Positions 28,902 to 38,095 are shown, counted from the first letter of the stretch. The stretch: 64,000 nt of DNA from Arenibacter amylolyticus (GCF_002150785.1 NZ_MTAZ01000018.1:1-64000), one strand, 5' to 3'. Notes: generated by a model from the sequence alone, not told the origin. Translations and numbers: made by a program.

Positions 28902-30712
28902 ATGGTAGCCCTCCCTTCTTTTCTTCTCTTTTTATATGCTAAATATACTAATATTGAAATAAATAAAAACAAACCTACTAATATAGACCTACCGATGTTT
29001 CTATAAAACACATCATTCACAAAGTCTCCCTTCGCAATTTTATCTCCAGGTTTAATCCTATCCCCTACGAGTACGGTGGTATACTGATCCTCATCGAAGA
29101 CATATTCCTTATAGTCTGTAAATGGCTCATACAAGGCCATATTTTTATTTTGGTCGAATCTTTTCCGGGTATTTTCGAAAGAAAATTTAATATAGTGGTC
29201 TCCCACCTCTTCTACCGTTCCTACGGCTTCCCCAGCTCTATCAAAAATCTCGGCATAGTAGACATCGGCAAAGGAAGACCTGTTAAAGGTATCTTGGTGC
29301 GTCAATTTATCAATCATACTAGGTATACTGGCCACAAAGACCCACCCCAATAACAAGGGGGTTACATACTTAATAATGTATTTATATATAATGGGAATCT
29401 TAATATCGGCCCCCAAATTAATTTCCTCCCATCCTTTATTGATGCCAAAGACCCATGAGTACAGAATAACCTCGAAAAATGCAAAAAACACCAAACTCAC
29501 GGTACCGGCCCAATAGTCAAAATCATCAAACACCCCTTCCTGGAAATAGAAGACGGTAGGCAAGCCCAACAGCAGGGCCAAGCCACCAAAAGACCAGGCT
29601 CCCTTTGTACTGTTCCAACCAAACTCATCCTTCATAAAACCCAACCAAGGAGTACCCATTGCCAGGGAACTTGTAATTCCCGAAAAGAACAACAATCCAA
29701 ACCACATCACCCCAGCAATTGCTGCTAGGACAGGCCCCCATTGCTGAAACAAATACGGCATGGTTTGAAAGGCCATTCCGAAACCGGCATTATTCATTAC
29801 CCAATCTAGCCCCAAATAACCAGCTGCGATCGGAATAACGATAGCACTACCAACAACCACCTCCACAAAACCGTTCATAAATCCTGCCGTGATAGAGTTA
29901 AGTGCAATATCGTCCTTACTCTTAACATAGGAGGCATAGCAATGAATGGTCCCTAGTCCTACGGATAGGGTAAAGAATATTTGCCCAGCTGCTGCCAACC
30001 ACACTTTTGGATTAAGCAAGGAATCGTACTGCGGCGTCCATAAAAAGTTAAGTCCGTCCCAAGCATTGGCATTTGGAAAAAGATCCGAAGCCCCACTAGT
30101 CCCCAAGGTATACCCTCTAATGGCCAAAAGTATTCCAAATAGTATTAACAGAGGCATCCCTATTTTAGCCACCTTCTCTACTCCTCGTATCCCTTTAGAA
30201 AGAATAAAAGTATTGATGCCGAGACAGAGTACGAAGAAAACAACCGCTTCATAAGGAATCCCGGTAGAGCTCTGGGTAACATCTACATACGAGTTAAAGA
30301 ATCCTGCTACCTCGGCCTGTGTCATACCCGAAAAGGTCCCTTTTAAGGAATGAAACACATAAGACATGGTCCAAGATTCTATATAGGAGTAATAGGCAAC
30401 GATAGCCAAATTGGTAAAAATCCCAAATACCCCAATATATTTCAACACCCTTCCCTTTACCATGGAATCCAAGATATAGGGTGTACTGTGATTCCCGAAC
30501 CTACCTCCATAACGGCCAGAAGACCACTCTATGAACAACATGGGAATCCCCATCAATAAGAAACAGACCAAGTAAGGGATAATAAATGCACCTCCTCCAT
30601 TCTCAACAGCTTGAACAGGAAATCTTAAAAAATTTCCCAATCCCACAGCATTTCCGGCCATTGCTAAAATTAACCCTAAACGCGATCCCCAAGATTCTGT
30701 TGATTTTGCCAT
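28898..30712 (-). CDS. Sodium-dependent NSS (SNF) family symporter
   Basis: A 604-residue transporter with the LeuT-fold signature SRLGLILAMAGNAVGLGNFL in helix 1, where sodium and substrate bind, and about 12 hydrophobic segments. It probably imports an amino acid; the MetS gene behind it suggests a MetP-like methionine/alanine role. Between the last two membrane helices it has a soluble insertion of about 100 residues (about 467-570) that ends with the pattern VGDRIKPGDKIAKGDF, resembling a biotinyl/lipoyl-type beta hairpin. The final helix is about 572-595. It is first of an operon with metS and the HhH gene. Confidence 0.9.
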   Translation of the reverse strand: MAKSTESWGSRLGLILAMAGNAVGLGNFLRFPVQAVENGGGAFIIPYLVCFLLMGIPMLFIEWSSGRYGGRFGNHSTPYILDSMVKGRVLKYIGVFGIFTNLAIVAYYSYIESWTMSYVFHSLKGTFSGMTQAEVAGFFNSYVDVTQSSTGIPYEAVVFFVLCLGINTFILSKGIRGVEKVAKIGMPLLILFGILLAIRGYTLGTSGASDLFPNANAWDGLNFLWTPQYDSLLNPKVWLAAAGQIFFTLSVGLGTIHCYASYVKSKDDIALNSITAGFMNGFVEVVVGSAIVIPIAAGYLGLDWVMNNAGFGMAFQTMPYLFQQWGPVLAAIAGVMWFGLLFFSGITSSLAMGTPWLGFMKDEFGWNSTKGAWSFGGLALLLGLPTVFYFQEGVFDDFDYWAGTVSLVFFAFFEVILYSWVFGINKGWEEINLGADIKIPIIYKYIIKYVTPLLLGWVFVASIPSMIDKLTHQDTFNRSSFADVYYAEIFDRAGEAVGTVEEVGDHYIKFSFENTRKRFDQNKNMALYEPFTDYKEYVFDEDQYTTVLVGDRIKPGDKIAKGDFVNDVFYRNIGRSILVGLFLFISILVYLAYKKRRKEGRATI

Positions 30713-30794
30713 CCTTTACTTAAAACGATTAATTGGTCCTTAAATTAAGTGGCGCAAGATCGTAAAAAAAAATAGTTAAACCCCCATTAAACAT

Positions 30795-30843
30795 AAAATT
30801 CCGCTTATCCCATTGCACTTAAGGCAACGTTAAGCGGAATTTT
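30795..30843 (-). terminator. Terminator between AGCS and NSS symporter genes
   Basis: AAAATTCCGCTTA (30795-30807) pairs perfectly with TAAGCGGAATTTT (30831-30843), with a TTGC/GCAA mini-stem in the 23-nt loop. It lies 37 bp after the AGCS stop. The T tract is stronger on the plus strand, so efficiency on the minus strand is uncertain. Confidence 0.6.
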
Positions 30844-30879
30844 TTGTAAGAATCTTAGCTTTTTTCCGTATGAAACAAT

Positions 30880-32943
30880 CTAAGCTTTTTGTTTTTTGTA
30901 AAGCTGATTGGTTTTAAGCTTAGTCCAATACCCCTTGAGATCTGTTTTAACCTCACCAGACATAATATACAAACCAATAATATTTGGGAAAGACATAGCT
31001 AAAATCATCATATCGGAAAAATCCAGTACGGCTCCCAAACTAACAGAGGCACCGATTACCACAAAGACCAGGAACAGCATTTTATAGGCAAACTCTACCT
31101 TCTTGCTTTTTCCAAAGAGGTAGGTCCATGCCCTCATCCCATAATACGACCAGGAGATCATTGTTGAAAAGGCAAATAGGAAAACTGCAAGTGCCAGTAC
31201 ATAGGGGAACCAAGAGATTACGCTCCCAAAGGCATCGGAGGTCAGCTGAGCACCTCCCAGGCCGCCCACTTCGTGCATCCCGGTAAAGATAAGTACCAAA
31301 GCGGTAAGCGTACAAACCACTACGGTATCTATAAATGGCTCTAACAGCGCCACAAAACCTTCAGACGGAGGGTGATTAGTCTTTGCGGTACTGTGTGCAA
31401 TAGCTGCAGACCCTACTCCTGCTTCATTGGAGAAGGCTGCTCTCTGGAAGCCCACTATCAGCACCCCTATTACCCCACCTTTTAAGGCACTCGGACTAAA
31501 AGCACCGTCCACTATTGCGGAGAATGCCGGTCCTATATTTTCTATATTGATAACAATAACGGCCAACGCAGCAATTATATAAATAGACGCCATAATAGGG
31601 ACTACTCTACCGGTAACCTTTGCGATGCTGCTAATACCTCCAATTATCACAACCCCTATCAGAACGGCAGTTATAATTCCAAAGTAGAAGCCCATACCCT
31701 GTAAGGCTGGGAATTGTCCGGAAAGTTGCTCAAAAGACTGGTTGGCCTGGAACATATTACCCCCACCAAAAGAGGCGCCAACTGCTAAAATAGCAAATAG
31801 GGCGGCCAACACCTTCCCAAATCCTTTCATATTGCGTTTTTCTAGACCATAACGCAAATAGTTCATAGGACCACCAAATACACGTCCGTCTGGAAGTATT
31901 CCTCTATATTTTACTCCCAAGGTACACTCTACAAATTTTGAGGACATACCCAATAAACCACAAACGATCATCCAAAAAGTAGCTCCTGCGCCTCCCAAGG
32001 AAATGGCGACTCCTACTCCGGCAATATTCCCTAGTCCTACCGTACCGGACACCGCTGTTGCCAAAGCCTGAAAATGGGTCACCTGTCCTGGTGCATCGGG
32101 GTCATCATACTTCCCCCTAGCCAAATCAATGGAATGCCTAAAGCCCCTGAAATTGATAAAGCCCATTCTAATGGTAAAGAAGAAAGCACCGATCACCAAC
32201 CAAATCACAATAAACGGAATGGCCTTCTCTTGCTTATCACCATTGGGATGCAAAATTGGAACGGGCTCGTCGTACTTAACACTAGCCAAAAAATGAGCTC
32301 CTTGCTCTATCAAGTGCTCTACATTTTCCGGATTATATACTACCCCTCCCTCCTTGGCAAGATACTTTAATTGACCTGCCACAGGTGAGGTTATGGTATC
32401 AATTTCACTGCCATTGCGAGAGAGGATGGCAATTTTATCTCCTTTACCAACCTTATTCCCTTCAGGGACAAGCCACTCTTCTAAAATAAACTTCCCTTCC
32501 ATGTCTGAAGACCAATTTGGAATGCTTATTAGTTTTTCATCTGCATAAACTACGGGGTCATATATTCCGATGGCTGCAAAGGGATCCCAGAAAAGCACAG
32601 AGCCCATAGCACTCACTGCTGGCGTCATAAAACCATTAAACACCTCTGTAATGGCCTCGGTTGGCACGGTATACTCTTTGGTAACAGACTGTCCGCCAGC
32701 ATCTGAAATAGTAACGGTATAAGCCAATCCCTCTACTAATCCACTAGACTGATTGGAAGTTAAAGGAGTTGCTTGATTGCTCCACTTATATTGATAAGGA
32801 GGCGTCCCCCCATCCACTTCTACTTTAATGACTCCGTCGTTAATACGGGTTGAGGGATTTAAAAGCGTTTCCCTTACTATCAGTTCTTGAGAAAAGAGGG
32901 TAAGGGAAAATAGGGAAATAAGGAAAGTTAGGTTTTTTTTCAT
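30880..32943 (-). CDS. AGCS sodium:alanine symporter with SprB-like and lipoyl-like N-terminal domains
   Basis: A 687-residue protein. Residues 1-19 are a signal peptide. Residues 30-92 look like one SprB/Ig-type repeat ([30 protein letters not shown]). A hydrophobic segment follows (about 103-128). Residues about 137-205 resemble a biotinyl/lipoyl domain ([20 protein letters not shown], then [15 protein letters not shown]), but the modifiable Lys of a DKA/MKM turn is replaced by RNGSEI. From 243 on it is a normal AGCS transporter with [20 protein letters not shown]. Ordinary family members have about 450-550 residues. It probably imports alanine or glycine with sodium. Confidence 0.9.
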   Translation of the reverse strand: MKKNLTFLISLFSLTLFSQELIVRETLLNPSTRINDGVIKVEVDGGTPPYQYKWSNQATPLTSNQSSGLVEGLAYTVTISDAGGQSVTKEYTVPTEAITEVFNGFMTPAVSAMGSVLFWDPFAAIGIYDPVVYADEKLISIPNWSSDMEGKFILEEWLVPEGNKVGKGDKIAILSRNGSEIDTITSPVAGQLKYLAKEGGVVYNPENVEHLIEQGAHFLASVKYDEPVPILHPNGDKQEKAIPFIVIWLVIGAFFFTIRMGFINFRGFRHSIDLARGKYDDPDAPGQVTHFQALATAVSGTVGLGNIAGVGVAISLGGAGATFWMIVCGLLGMSSKFVECTLGVKYRGILPDGRVFGGPMNYLRYGLEKRNMKGFGKVLAALFAILAVGASFGGGNMFQANQSFEQLSGQFPALQGMGFYFGIITAVLIGVVIIGGISSIAKVTGRVVPIMASIYIIAALAVIVINIENIGPAFSAIVDGAFSPSALKGGVIGVLIVGFQRAAFSNEAGVGSAAIAHSTAKTNHPPSEGFVALLEPFIDTVVVCTLTALVLIFTGMHEVGGLGGAQLTSDAFGSVISWFPYVLALAVFLFAFSTMISWSYYGMRAWTYLFGKSKKVEFAYKMLFLVFVVIGASVSLGAVLDFSDMMILAMSFPNIIGLYIMSGEVKTDLKGYWTKLKTNQLYKKQKA

Positions 32944-33043
32944 AATTGGTTAAAAAGGTTCAGTTTTCGATGGTTTTCGTTAAACTATTGGGGCAATATC
33001 ATAAAAATAATCAATGCAAAAAAATTTATCGTTTGAAAAAAGG

Positions 33044-34051
33044 TCAATCAATTTGGAACATTTCGTTCAGTTTTTTGATCTGTTCGGGTCTCCCCAAAAC
33101 AATAATCTTACTCCCAGGAAGCAGCTTAACATCCGCTTCGGGATTTATAATATAGGCTCCGGAAGGATCTACATAGCCAATAATGGTACAACCAGTTTTT
33201 TTCCGAAGATCTAAATCCCGGATAGAATTGGTTTTGGATTTACCTATAATGGCATCTATGGACAATTCCTCTAGGTTGGTAGTATCTCCACCTTCCATAG
33301 ATAGTTTGTCCATAAAGGTAATAAGATCGGGCATCACCACTAGAGACGCCATATGATCTCCCCCTATTTTATCTGGCATCACCACTTTATTAGCACCGGC
33401 AAGCCTTAGCTTCTTTTGAGAAGTAATCTGTGCCGCCCTACTGATAATGATTAGATTTTTGTTCAATTGTCTAGCCGAGAGAACCACAAAAAGGTTGACA
33501 GCATCATCTGGCATAGCGGCTATTAGGTACCGAGCCCTCTTTACGCCCGCCTGTTGCAAAAATATATCATCATTAGCATCCCCTTCCACAAATAGAACAT
33601 CATCTTCAAACCGCTCTATAACCTCTCGGTCCTTTTCCACAACCACAAAAGGTCTGTTATACGCTCTTAATCTTTCTGCAGCCTGACTCCCATTTCTACC
33701 ATATCCGCAGATGATAACATGGCCTGATAAACTTGCTATTTTATTTTTCACTTTTTTCTTCTTTAAAATTTGAAGTGAGTTCCTACTAAGAAGATATTCC
33801 GTTATCACCGAAATGGCAAATGCAAAGATAAATACACTGGAAACAATCAATGCTACTGTGAACAACTTGGAAGAAACGTCCAAGGGCCTAACCTCAGAAA
33901 AACCTACCGTAGTCACGGTAATAATTGTCATATAAAAGGCATCTACCCAGGTATAGCCAGATAGAAATCTATACCCCAACACTCCAAACAACAATACTAG
34001 CACCAACAAACTAAGTGCTAAGTACATTCTGGAGCGGAAAAATCTAATCAT
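33044..34051 (-). CDS. Two-helix potassium channel with RCK (TrkA-N) domain
   Basis: A 335-residue MthK-like channel. TM1 is about 10-30, followed by the pore loop with selectivity filter TTVGF (47-51) and TM2 (about 62-86). A cytoplasmic RCK/TrkA-N Rossmann domain starts at VIICGYGRNGSQAAERL (about 112) and a TrkA-C-like domain fills about 240-335. Four subunits would form the pore, gated by a ligand such as calcium, NAD(H) or a nucleotide; which one is not visible. The filter reads TVGF rather than TVGY, still compatible with potassium selectivity. It lies 2 bp after the PspC gene, in an operon with DUF2851. Confidence 0.92.
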   Translation of the reverse strand: MIRFFRSRMYLALSLLVLVLLFGVLGYRFLSGYTWVDAFYMTIITVTTVGFSEVRPLDVSSKLFTVALIVSSVFIFAFAISVITEYLLSRNSLQILKKKKVKNKIASLSGHVIICGYGRNGSQAAERLRAYNRPFVVVEKDREVIERFEDDVLFVEGDANDDIFLQQAGVKRARYLIAAMPDDAVNLFVVLSARQLNKNLIIISRAAQITSQKKLRLAGANKVVMPDKIGGDHMASLVVMPDLITFMDKLSMEGGDTTNLEELSIDAIIGKSKTNSIRDLDLRKKTGCTIIGYVDPSGAYIINPEADVKLLPGSKIIVLGRPEQIKKLNEMFQID

Positions 34052-34053
34052 GT

Positions 34054-34281
34054 TTATAGATCAAAAACGGAAGTTCTTTTAGTGTACACCAAATCCTTTA
34101 TCCTAAGCCAAAATGCCATAAACAGGTAAAGAGCAAAGCCAAAACCCAGGGTGACAAAAGTGAGGTATATAAATGAGGTTCTCACTACCCGTGTCCTAAT
34201 TCCCAGGCGTTCTGCAATACGGCGGCACACTTCAAACCCCCTTTTCTGAAAATAATAAAGTATGGAATAAAAAATTTTCAT
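34054..34281 (-). CDS. PspC domain protein
   Basis: A 75-residue small membrane protein of the PspC family (phage-shock type envelope-stress domain). RGFEVCRRIAERLGIRTRVVR precedes a hydrophobic helix of about 20 residues (TSFIYLTFVTLGFGFALYLF). The gene is tightly packed, 9 bp after DUF2851 and 2 bp before the potassium channel gene, so the three are one transcript. There are no pspA or pspB neighbours, so a membrane-stress role is family knowledge and not shown here. Confidence 0.82.
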   Translation of the reverse strand: MKIFYSILYYFQKRGFEVCRRIAERLGIRTRVVRTSFIYLTFVTLGFGFALYLFMAFWLRIKDLVYTKRTSVFDL

Positions 34282-34290
34282 GTTCTAAAA

Positions 34291-35574
34291 TTAGGCTTTT
34301 CCTTTCAATAATCCATGACCCACCACACATTGTAGGCATTTATTTTTAACGCAGTACTCATTGTACAGTTGCAATACAGCCTGACTCTCCAAAGCGGTAG
34401 GCAAAGAAACCTTAAGATTCTTGAATCCACTTATCACACGGTTACGCTCTGCCTTCACCCCAGAAATGAGATGCACCAACTCCTCACTCTTATCCTCCCC
34501 TAGGTGTTTATAGTACCCCATTTTTATTGGCAACACGGTATTTACGATTAATAGATCCATAAAATCTGGGCTCAATTTCTTAGGGTGTGCACCGGACTCC
34601 TTTCCAAAGGTGTAATGCCTATCCCAATAGGAACTGGCCTTAACGGCAAACAAACCATATAAGTCCTCTACAGATTTGGCGGCCAATACTTTGCTAAATA
34701 TATTTCTATTCAAAAAATACAGATTGGCCAATTGGGACAATCTTATGGTAGGGAAATTAGAAGGCCTCAACCTAAAGAATTGAGGTTGCTGAAGCGGCCC
34801 CTCCAAAAGTGGGAATTTACTCTTTAAAAACTGAAACTCCTTTTTTAAGCGGTTAAAGTAGTCGCAACCATGGACCTCTTGGGACAATAGACCTGCCATT
34901 CCAAAGAATGTGCTTTCCAATTGCAGGAGATTGCCCTGAATTTTTCGAATGATGGAGAAATCCAACTTCCTTGCCATCTCGTAAAAGGCATCCCCGTTAA
35001 TTTTCAACCCAAAATTCTTCATCATCATGATAAAAAACACCTTATCCCAATCGTTCCTAGATTCATTTAGAAGATGGTCTACTAGGGTCCATTTCCGTTC
35101 CAAACGTTCAAAATAGAGTCGCTCCAACCAATTATCCCAAACAACGGAAGGCTGTCTAGTAACCTCCTCCCCACAATTGAGAAAACCTTTTTCTTGTTGA
35201 TAGAATAACCCCTGATACGCTACCAACAACTCCTTATCTATAAAGTTCTTAAGAACCAAGGTGGGGATTGCCGTATTATCACTTCTATAAACATGTACGT
35301 CGTCTTCCCAGACCACATGCAGTATTACGTTATTATAATTGGGGTCTTGCTCGTGGTGGTGGGCGTACCAATCTGAAGATTTAATATGGATTTCTACGGT
35401 TCCCGCCCATAGCTGCTCCCCTATTTGGATTTTGGCATTAAAAAAATCTGGACCTGCCAAAAAATTATGCACCCCCACTTCAAAAACCCCGATGGGCTCA
35501 TTATTGGAGGTGCAAAGTTTTCTGTTGCCAAATTTTTGGTACTTCCAGATATAATGCAAAAGATCTTCCCGCAT
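34291..35574 (-). CDS. DUF2851 family protein
   Basis: A 427-residue cytoplasmic protein of the DUF2851 family. The N-terminal MREDLLHYIWKYQKF, the GPDFFNAKIQIGEQLWAGTV segment and HIKSSDWYAHHHEQDPNYNN are conserved in Bacteroidota. The C-terminus has paired cysteines (YCVKNKCLQC), a possible metal site. No biochemical function is established. It is first gene of the operon with PspC and the potassium channel. Confidence 0.88.
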   Translation of the reverse strand: MREDLLHYIWKYQKFGNRKLCTSNNEPIGVFEVGVHNFLAGPDFFNAKIQIGEQLWAGTVEIHIKSSDWYAHHHEQDPNYNNVILHVVWEDDVHVYRSDNTAIPTLVLKNFIDKELLVAYQGLFYQQEKGFLNCGEEVTRQPSVVWDNWLERLYFERLERKWTLVDHLLNESRNDWDKVFFIMMMKNFGLKINGDAFYEMARKLDFSIIRKIQGNLLQLESTFFGMAGLLSQEVHGCDYFNRLKKEFQFLKSKFPLLEGPLQQPQFFRLRPSNFPTIRLSQLANLYFLNRNIFSKVLAAKSVEDLYGLFAVKASSYWDRHYTFGKESGAHPKKLSPDFMDLLIVNTVLPIKMGYYKHLGEDKSEELVHLISGVKAERNRVISGFKNLKVSLPTALESQAVLQLYNEYCVKNKCLQCVVGHGLLKGKA

Positions 35575-35711
35575 AATCCAAAGTAAGAAAAATAATCCAA
35601 TTTAGCCACACTCATCATTTTATGAGGGTTTTACTAGGACCATTACTCCTTATATACAGACTGGATTCTTATGGAAAGGCAAATGGTTAGCTAGGGGTTA
35701 GGTTTATTGAC

Positions 35712-36026
35712 TTACTCCTCAATAATTTCACCTTCCCATTCCATGATGCCACCTTGAAGATTATAGGTGTTCTCAAAACCTAGTTTATTCATAATGGCAC
35801 AGGCCTGTCCACTTCTATTTCCGGATCTGCAGTACACATAGTAATTTTTGGATTTATCTAACTTCTCCAAAGCCGTGATAAACTCTTGACCCAAATGAAT
35901 ATCTATATGAGTCATATTAGGGAGATACCCCTCCTCTACCTCTTCCGGTGTTCTAACATCCAATACGAATGCATTTTGATCGCTTTCCAATTGCGCACTC
36001 CATTCTTCTTGTGATAAATCTGCCAT
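35712..36026 (-). CDS. Rhodanese-like domain protein
   Basis: A 104-residue single-domain rhodanese. The active-site loop CRSGNRSG has Cys66, which carries persulfide in sulfur transfer. The LDVRTPEEVEEGYLPN motif is typical. It has no signal peptide, so it acts in the cytoplasm. It has its own promoter and is divergent from the MarR gene. Confidence 0.93.
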   Translation of the reverse strand: MADLSQEEWSAQLESDQNAFVLDVRTPEEVEEGYLPNMTHIDIHLGQEFITALEKLDKSKNYYVYCRSGNRSGQACAIMNKLGFENTYNLQGGIMEWEGEIIEE

Positions 36027-36046
36027 AACATTTTAGTTTAAGTTTT

Positions 36047-36075
36047 CAAAAATAAGGATTTTACTAATTTCCAAA
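36047..36075 (-). promoter_or_regulatory. Promoter of the rhodanese gene
   Basis: Minus strand TTTG (36075-36072), a 17-nt spacer, and TATTTTTG (36054-36047). Exact -7 consensus, about 20 nt upstream of the ATG. Confidence 0.65.
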
Positions 36076-36165
36076 TAGAATTTTAAACGAAGCTTTCCCA
36101 AAAATAAAATCAAATCCAAACTGACCCACGCTGCTCTTTTAACAAAATTTTATTATTCAACAATA

Positions 36166-36195
36166 TTGAATATCCAGAAAGAGACCGTACATTTG
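36166..36195 (+). promoter_or_regulatory. Promoter of the marR-nitroreductase-yceI unit
   Basis: TTG (36166-36168), a 19-nt spacer, and TACATTTG (36188-36195): exact elements and optimal spacing. The predicted start, near 36200, falls inside the palindrome listed next. Confidence 0.8.
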
Positions 36196-36214
36196 TATAT
36201 ACAATTGTTGTATA
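36193..36214 (+). promoter_or_regulatory. Candidate MarR operator (nested palindromes)
   Basis: TATACAA-TTG-TTGTATA (36198-36214) is a perfect 7-bp inverted repeat. It overlaps a second perfect palindrome TTGTATATACAA (36193-36204). Together they cover the end of the -7 box, the start site and the bases up to 3 nt before the marR ATG, the ideal place for an autorepressor. Confidence 0.65.
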
Positions 36215-36217
36215 GAC

Positions 36218-36664
36218 ATGAAAGTAGAAAAATTAATTAAGACAGATAAACCTATCCCGCTAGAGAGTCGGACCATTATCCACATTAACCTTGTATCCAA
36301 CAAAATTAATGAGGTAATGAATCAGGCAATAAAACCGTACGGGATATCCTTACAGCAATTTAATGTTCTTAGAATTTTAAGGGGACAGAAGGGAAAACCC
36401 GCCAATTTATCTACGGTGAATGAAAGAATGGTGACGAAGATGAGTAACACTACCCGACTAATTGATAAGTTGATAATTAAGGGGTATGTAAATAGGGTTG
36501 TTTGTCCTAGTAACCGCCGAAAAATTGAAATAACCATCACTCCTAAAGGAGAAACGGATTTAATAAAAATAGATAAAGCCATTGCTTTGGCTCAAGAAGA
36601 GATCCTACAGGATTTAAGCAAACAGGATCTTAAGGAGTTAAACCAGTTATTGGATAAGTTTTAA
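36218..36664 (+). CDS. MarR family transcriptional regulator
   Basis: A 148-residue winged-helix repressor. The recognition helix and wing lie at about 70-110 (MVTKMSNTTRLIDKLIIKGY, then NRRKIEITITPKG), flanked by dimerisation helices. It probably represses its own operon through the palindrome directly before its ATG. The genes behind it, an NAD(P)H nitroreductase and YceI, fit a regulator responding to quinones, nitro-aromatics or another redox-active signal. The ligand is inference; I do not see the single redox Cys of OhrR-type proteins. Confidence 0.92.
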   Translation: MKVEKLIKTDKPIPLESRTIIHINLVSNKINEVMNQAIKPYGISLQQFNVLRILRGQKGKPANLSTVNERMVTKMSNTTRLIDKLIIKGYVNRVVCPSNRRKIEITITPKGETDLIKIDKAIALAQEEILQDLSKQDLKELNQLLDKF

Positions 36665-36696
36665 AAACAATTTCTAATTTTCCATACCTATATATA

Positions 36697-37329
36697 ATGA
36701 GTACCTACATAGACATCTTAAATTGGCGATATGCCACCAAAAAATTTGACACCGATAAGAAAGTATCCCCAGAAAAACTGGAAAGCTTATTGGAAGCTGC
36801 TTCCTTAAGCGCCTCCTCCTACGGCTTACAGCCCTACAAAATATTTGTTGTAGAGGATAGGACTATCCGGGAAAAATTAAAACCAGCCGCATGGGGTCAG
36901 GCTCAAATTACAGAGGCCTCCCATTTAATAGTGCTGGCCAATCAAGTCACTTACGGAGAGGAATTAATAGATGATTACTTAAAAAACCTCAGCACCACGC
37001 GTAACGTTCCTTTACAGGACTTAGAGGGGAGGGCCGATTTTATGAAATCTAAACTAGTACCCCTTTCCGATTCGGAAAAAGAAAATTGGACCGCTAGACA
37101 GGCCTATCTAGCCTTAGGGAATTTACTGTCTGCGGCAGCCGATCTAAAGATAGATAGCTGTCCGATGGAAGGTTTTGATAGCGAGGAAATTAACAACATC
37201 CTAGGTCTAAACGAAAAAGGGTTGAATGCTGCAGTTTTGCTAGCCATTGGCTATAGGTCTGCAGAAGATGGCACCCAGCATCTGAAGAAGGTGCGTAAGC
37301 CTAAAGCAGAGTTAATTACACTTATATAA
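36697..37329 (+). CDS. NAD(P)H-dependent nitroreductase (FMN)
   Basis: A 210-residue flavoprotein of the NfsB-like nitroreductase family. It has RYATKKFD near the N-terminus (FMN phosphate contact), the SLSASSYGLQPYKIFVVED segment, and the C-terminal CPMEGFDSEEI motif. It reduces quinones or nitro compounds with NAD(P)H. It is 32 bp after the MarR gene and 26 bp before yceI, so it is one transcript. The substrate is not known. Confidence 0.93.
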   Translation: MSTYIDILNWRYATKKFDTDKKVSPEKLESLLEAASLSASSYGLQPYKIFVVEDRTIREKLKPAAWGQAQITEASHLIVLANQVTYGEELIDDYLKNLSTTRNVPLQDLEGRADFMKSKLVPLSDSEKENWTARQAYLALGNLLSAAADLKIDSCPMEGFDSEEINNILGLNEKGLNAAVLLAIGYRSAEDGTQHLKKVRKPKAELITLI

Positions 37330-37355
37330 ATAAACTTTAAATTAAAATTGAAATT

Positions 37356-37934
37356 ATGAGAAAAAATGCATTGACATTGGTATTGGCAGTAGTAACAGGA
37401 TTTACTGCTATCGCATCTAACCCAGTAGAAAACGAAGAAAAAGCCGTTAAGGTATCTGAAAGTACCGTAACCTGGAAAGGATATAAGGTAACTGGTTCCC
37501 ATTATGGTGTTATAGATTTGAAGAAAGGATCCCTAAAATTTAATAACGATCAGTTAACTGGAGGAGAGTTTGTAGTAGATATGACCAGCTTGGTTTCCCA
37601 TGATCTGGAAGGAGAATACAAAGGTAAATTGGAAGGCCACTTAAAATCTGACGATTTCTTTGGTGTTGCTACTCACCCTACCTCTAAATTAGTTTTCACA
37701 AAAGTTACACCAAACGGAAAAAACTCGTACAAGGTAACCGGAGATCTTACCATAAAAGGAAAGACCAACCCTATTACTTTTGACCTTTCCATATACGGAA
37801 GCAAAGCTACTGCTAATTTAAAGGTAGACCGCTCCTTATATGACGTAAAGTACGGATCTGGAAGTTTCTTCGATAACTTAGGTGACAAGACTATTTATGA
37901 TGAATTTGATCTAGTGGTAGACTTAGTATTCTAA
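37356..37934 (+). CDS. YceI family periplasmic protein
   Basis: A 192-residue protein with a signal peptide (about 1-20, ending TAIAS). The lipocalin-like YceI fold is seen in STVTWKGYKVTGSHYGVIDL, the LKSDDFFGVATHPTSKLVF core and the DLTIKGKTNPI segment. Family members bind long isoprenoids or similar lipids. It is often paired with MarR and nitroreductase genes in Bacteroidota, suggesting a role in quinone or isoprenoid redox stress. A terminator follows 20 bp after the stop. Confidence 0.93.
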   Translation: MRKNALTLVLAVVTGFTAIASNPVENEEKAVKVSESTVTWKGYKVTGSHYGVIDLKKGSLKFNNDQLTGGEFVVDMTSLVSHDLEGEYKGKLEGHLKSDDFFGVATHPTSKLVFTKVTPNGKNSYKVTGDLTIKGKTNPITFDLSIYGSKATANLKVDRSLYDVKYGSGSFFDNLGDKTIYDEFDLVVDLVF

Positions 37935-37954
37935 GCCACCCATAAGATTTGTTT

Positions 37955-37978
37955 AAAACCTCACATTTGTGGGGTTTT
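37955..37978 (+). terminator. Terminator after yceI
   Basis: AAAACCTCAC (37955-37964), loop ATTT, GTGGGGTTTT (37969-37978): 10 bp with one G-T pair, followed by further T residues. Confidence 0.85.
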
Positions 37979-38000
37979 TTATTTTTTACACAACACTGTG

Positions 38001-38031
38001 TTTGTACTTTTAAAATTCCTTCCTATATTTG
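38001..38031 (+). promoter_or_regulatory. trp operon promoter
   Basis: TTTG (38001-38004), a 19-nt spacer counted from the TTG, and TATATTTG (38024-38031). Exact consensus with optimal spacing. The start site would be only a few bases before the leader-peptide ATG at 38039. Confidence 0.85.
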
Positions 38032-38038
38032 ACACTCA

Positions 38039-38095
38039 ATGAAGAACAATATAACTAATACTTGGTGGTGGATTAACTTACGAAAAACATCGTGA
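38039..38095 (+). CDS. trpL: trp operon leader peptide with three consecutive Trp codons
   Basis: An 18-residue ORF, MKNNITNTWWWINLRKTS, ending in TGA. Codons 9-11 are TGG TGG TGG (38063-38071). It lies between the trp promoter and the terminator at 38125-38153, 113 bp before trpE. Three tandem Trp codons in so short an ORF directly before a trp operon show it to be an attenuation leader peptide: ribosomes stall on these codons when charged tRNA-Trp is scarce. Confidence 0.9.
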   Translation: MKNNITNTWWWINLRKTS

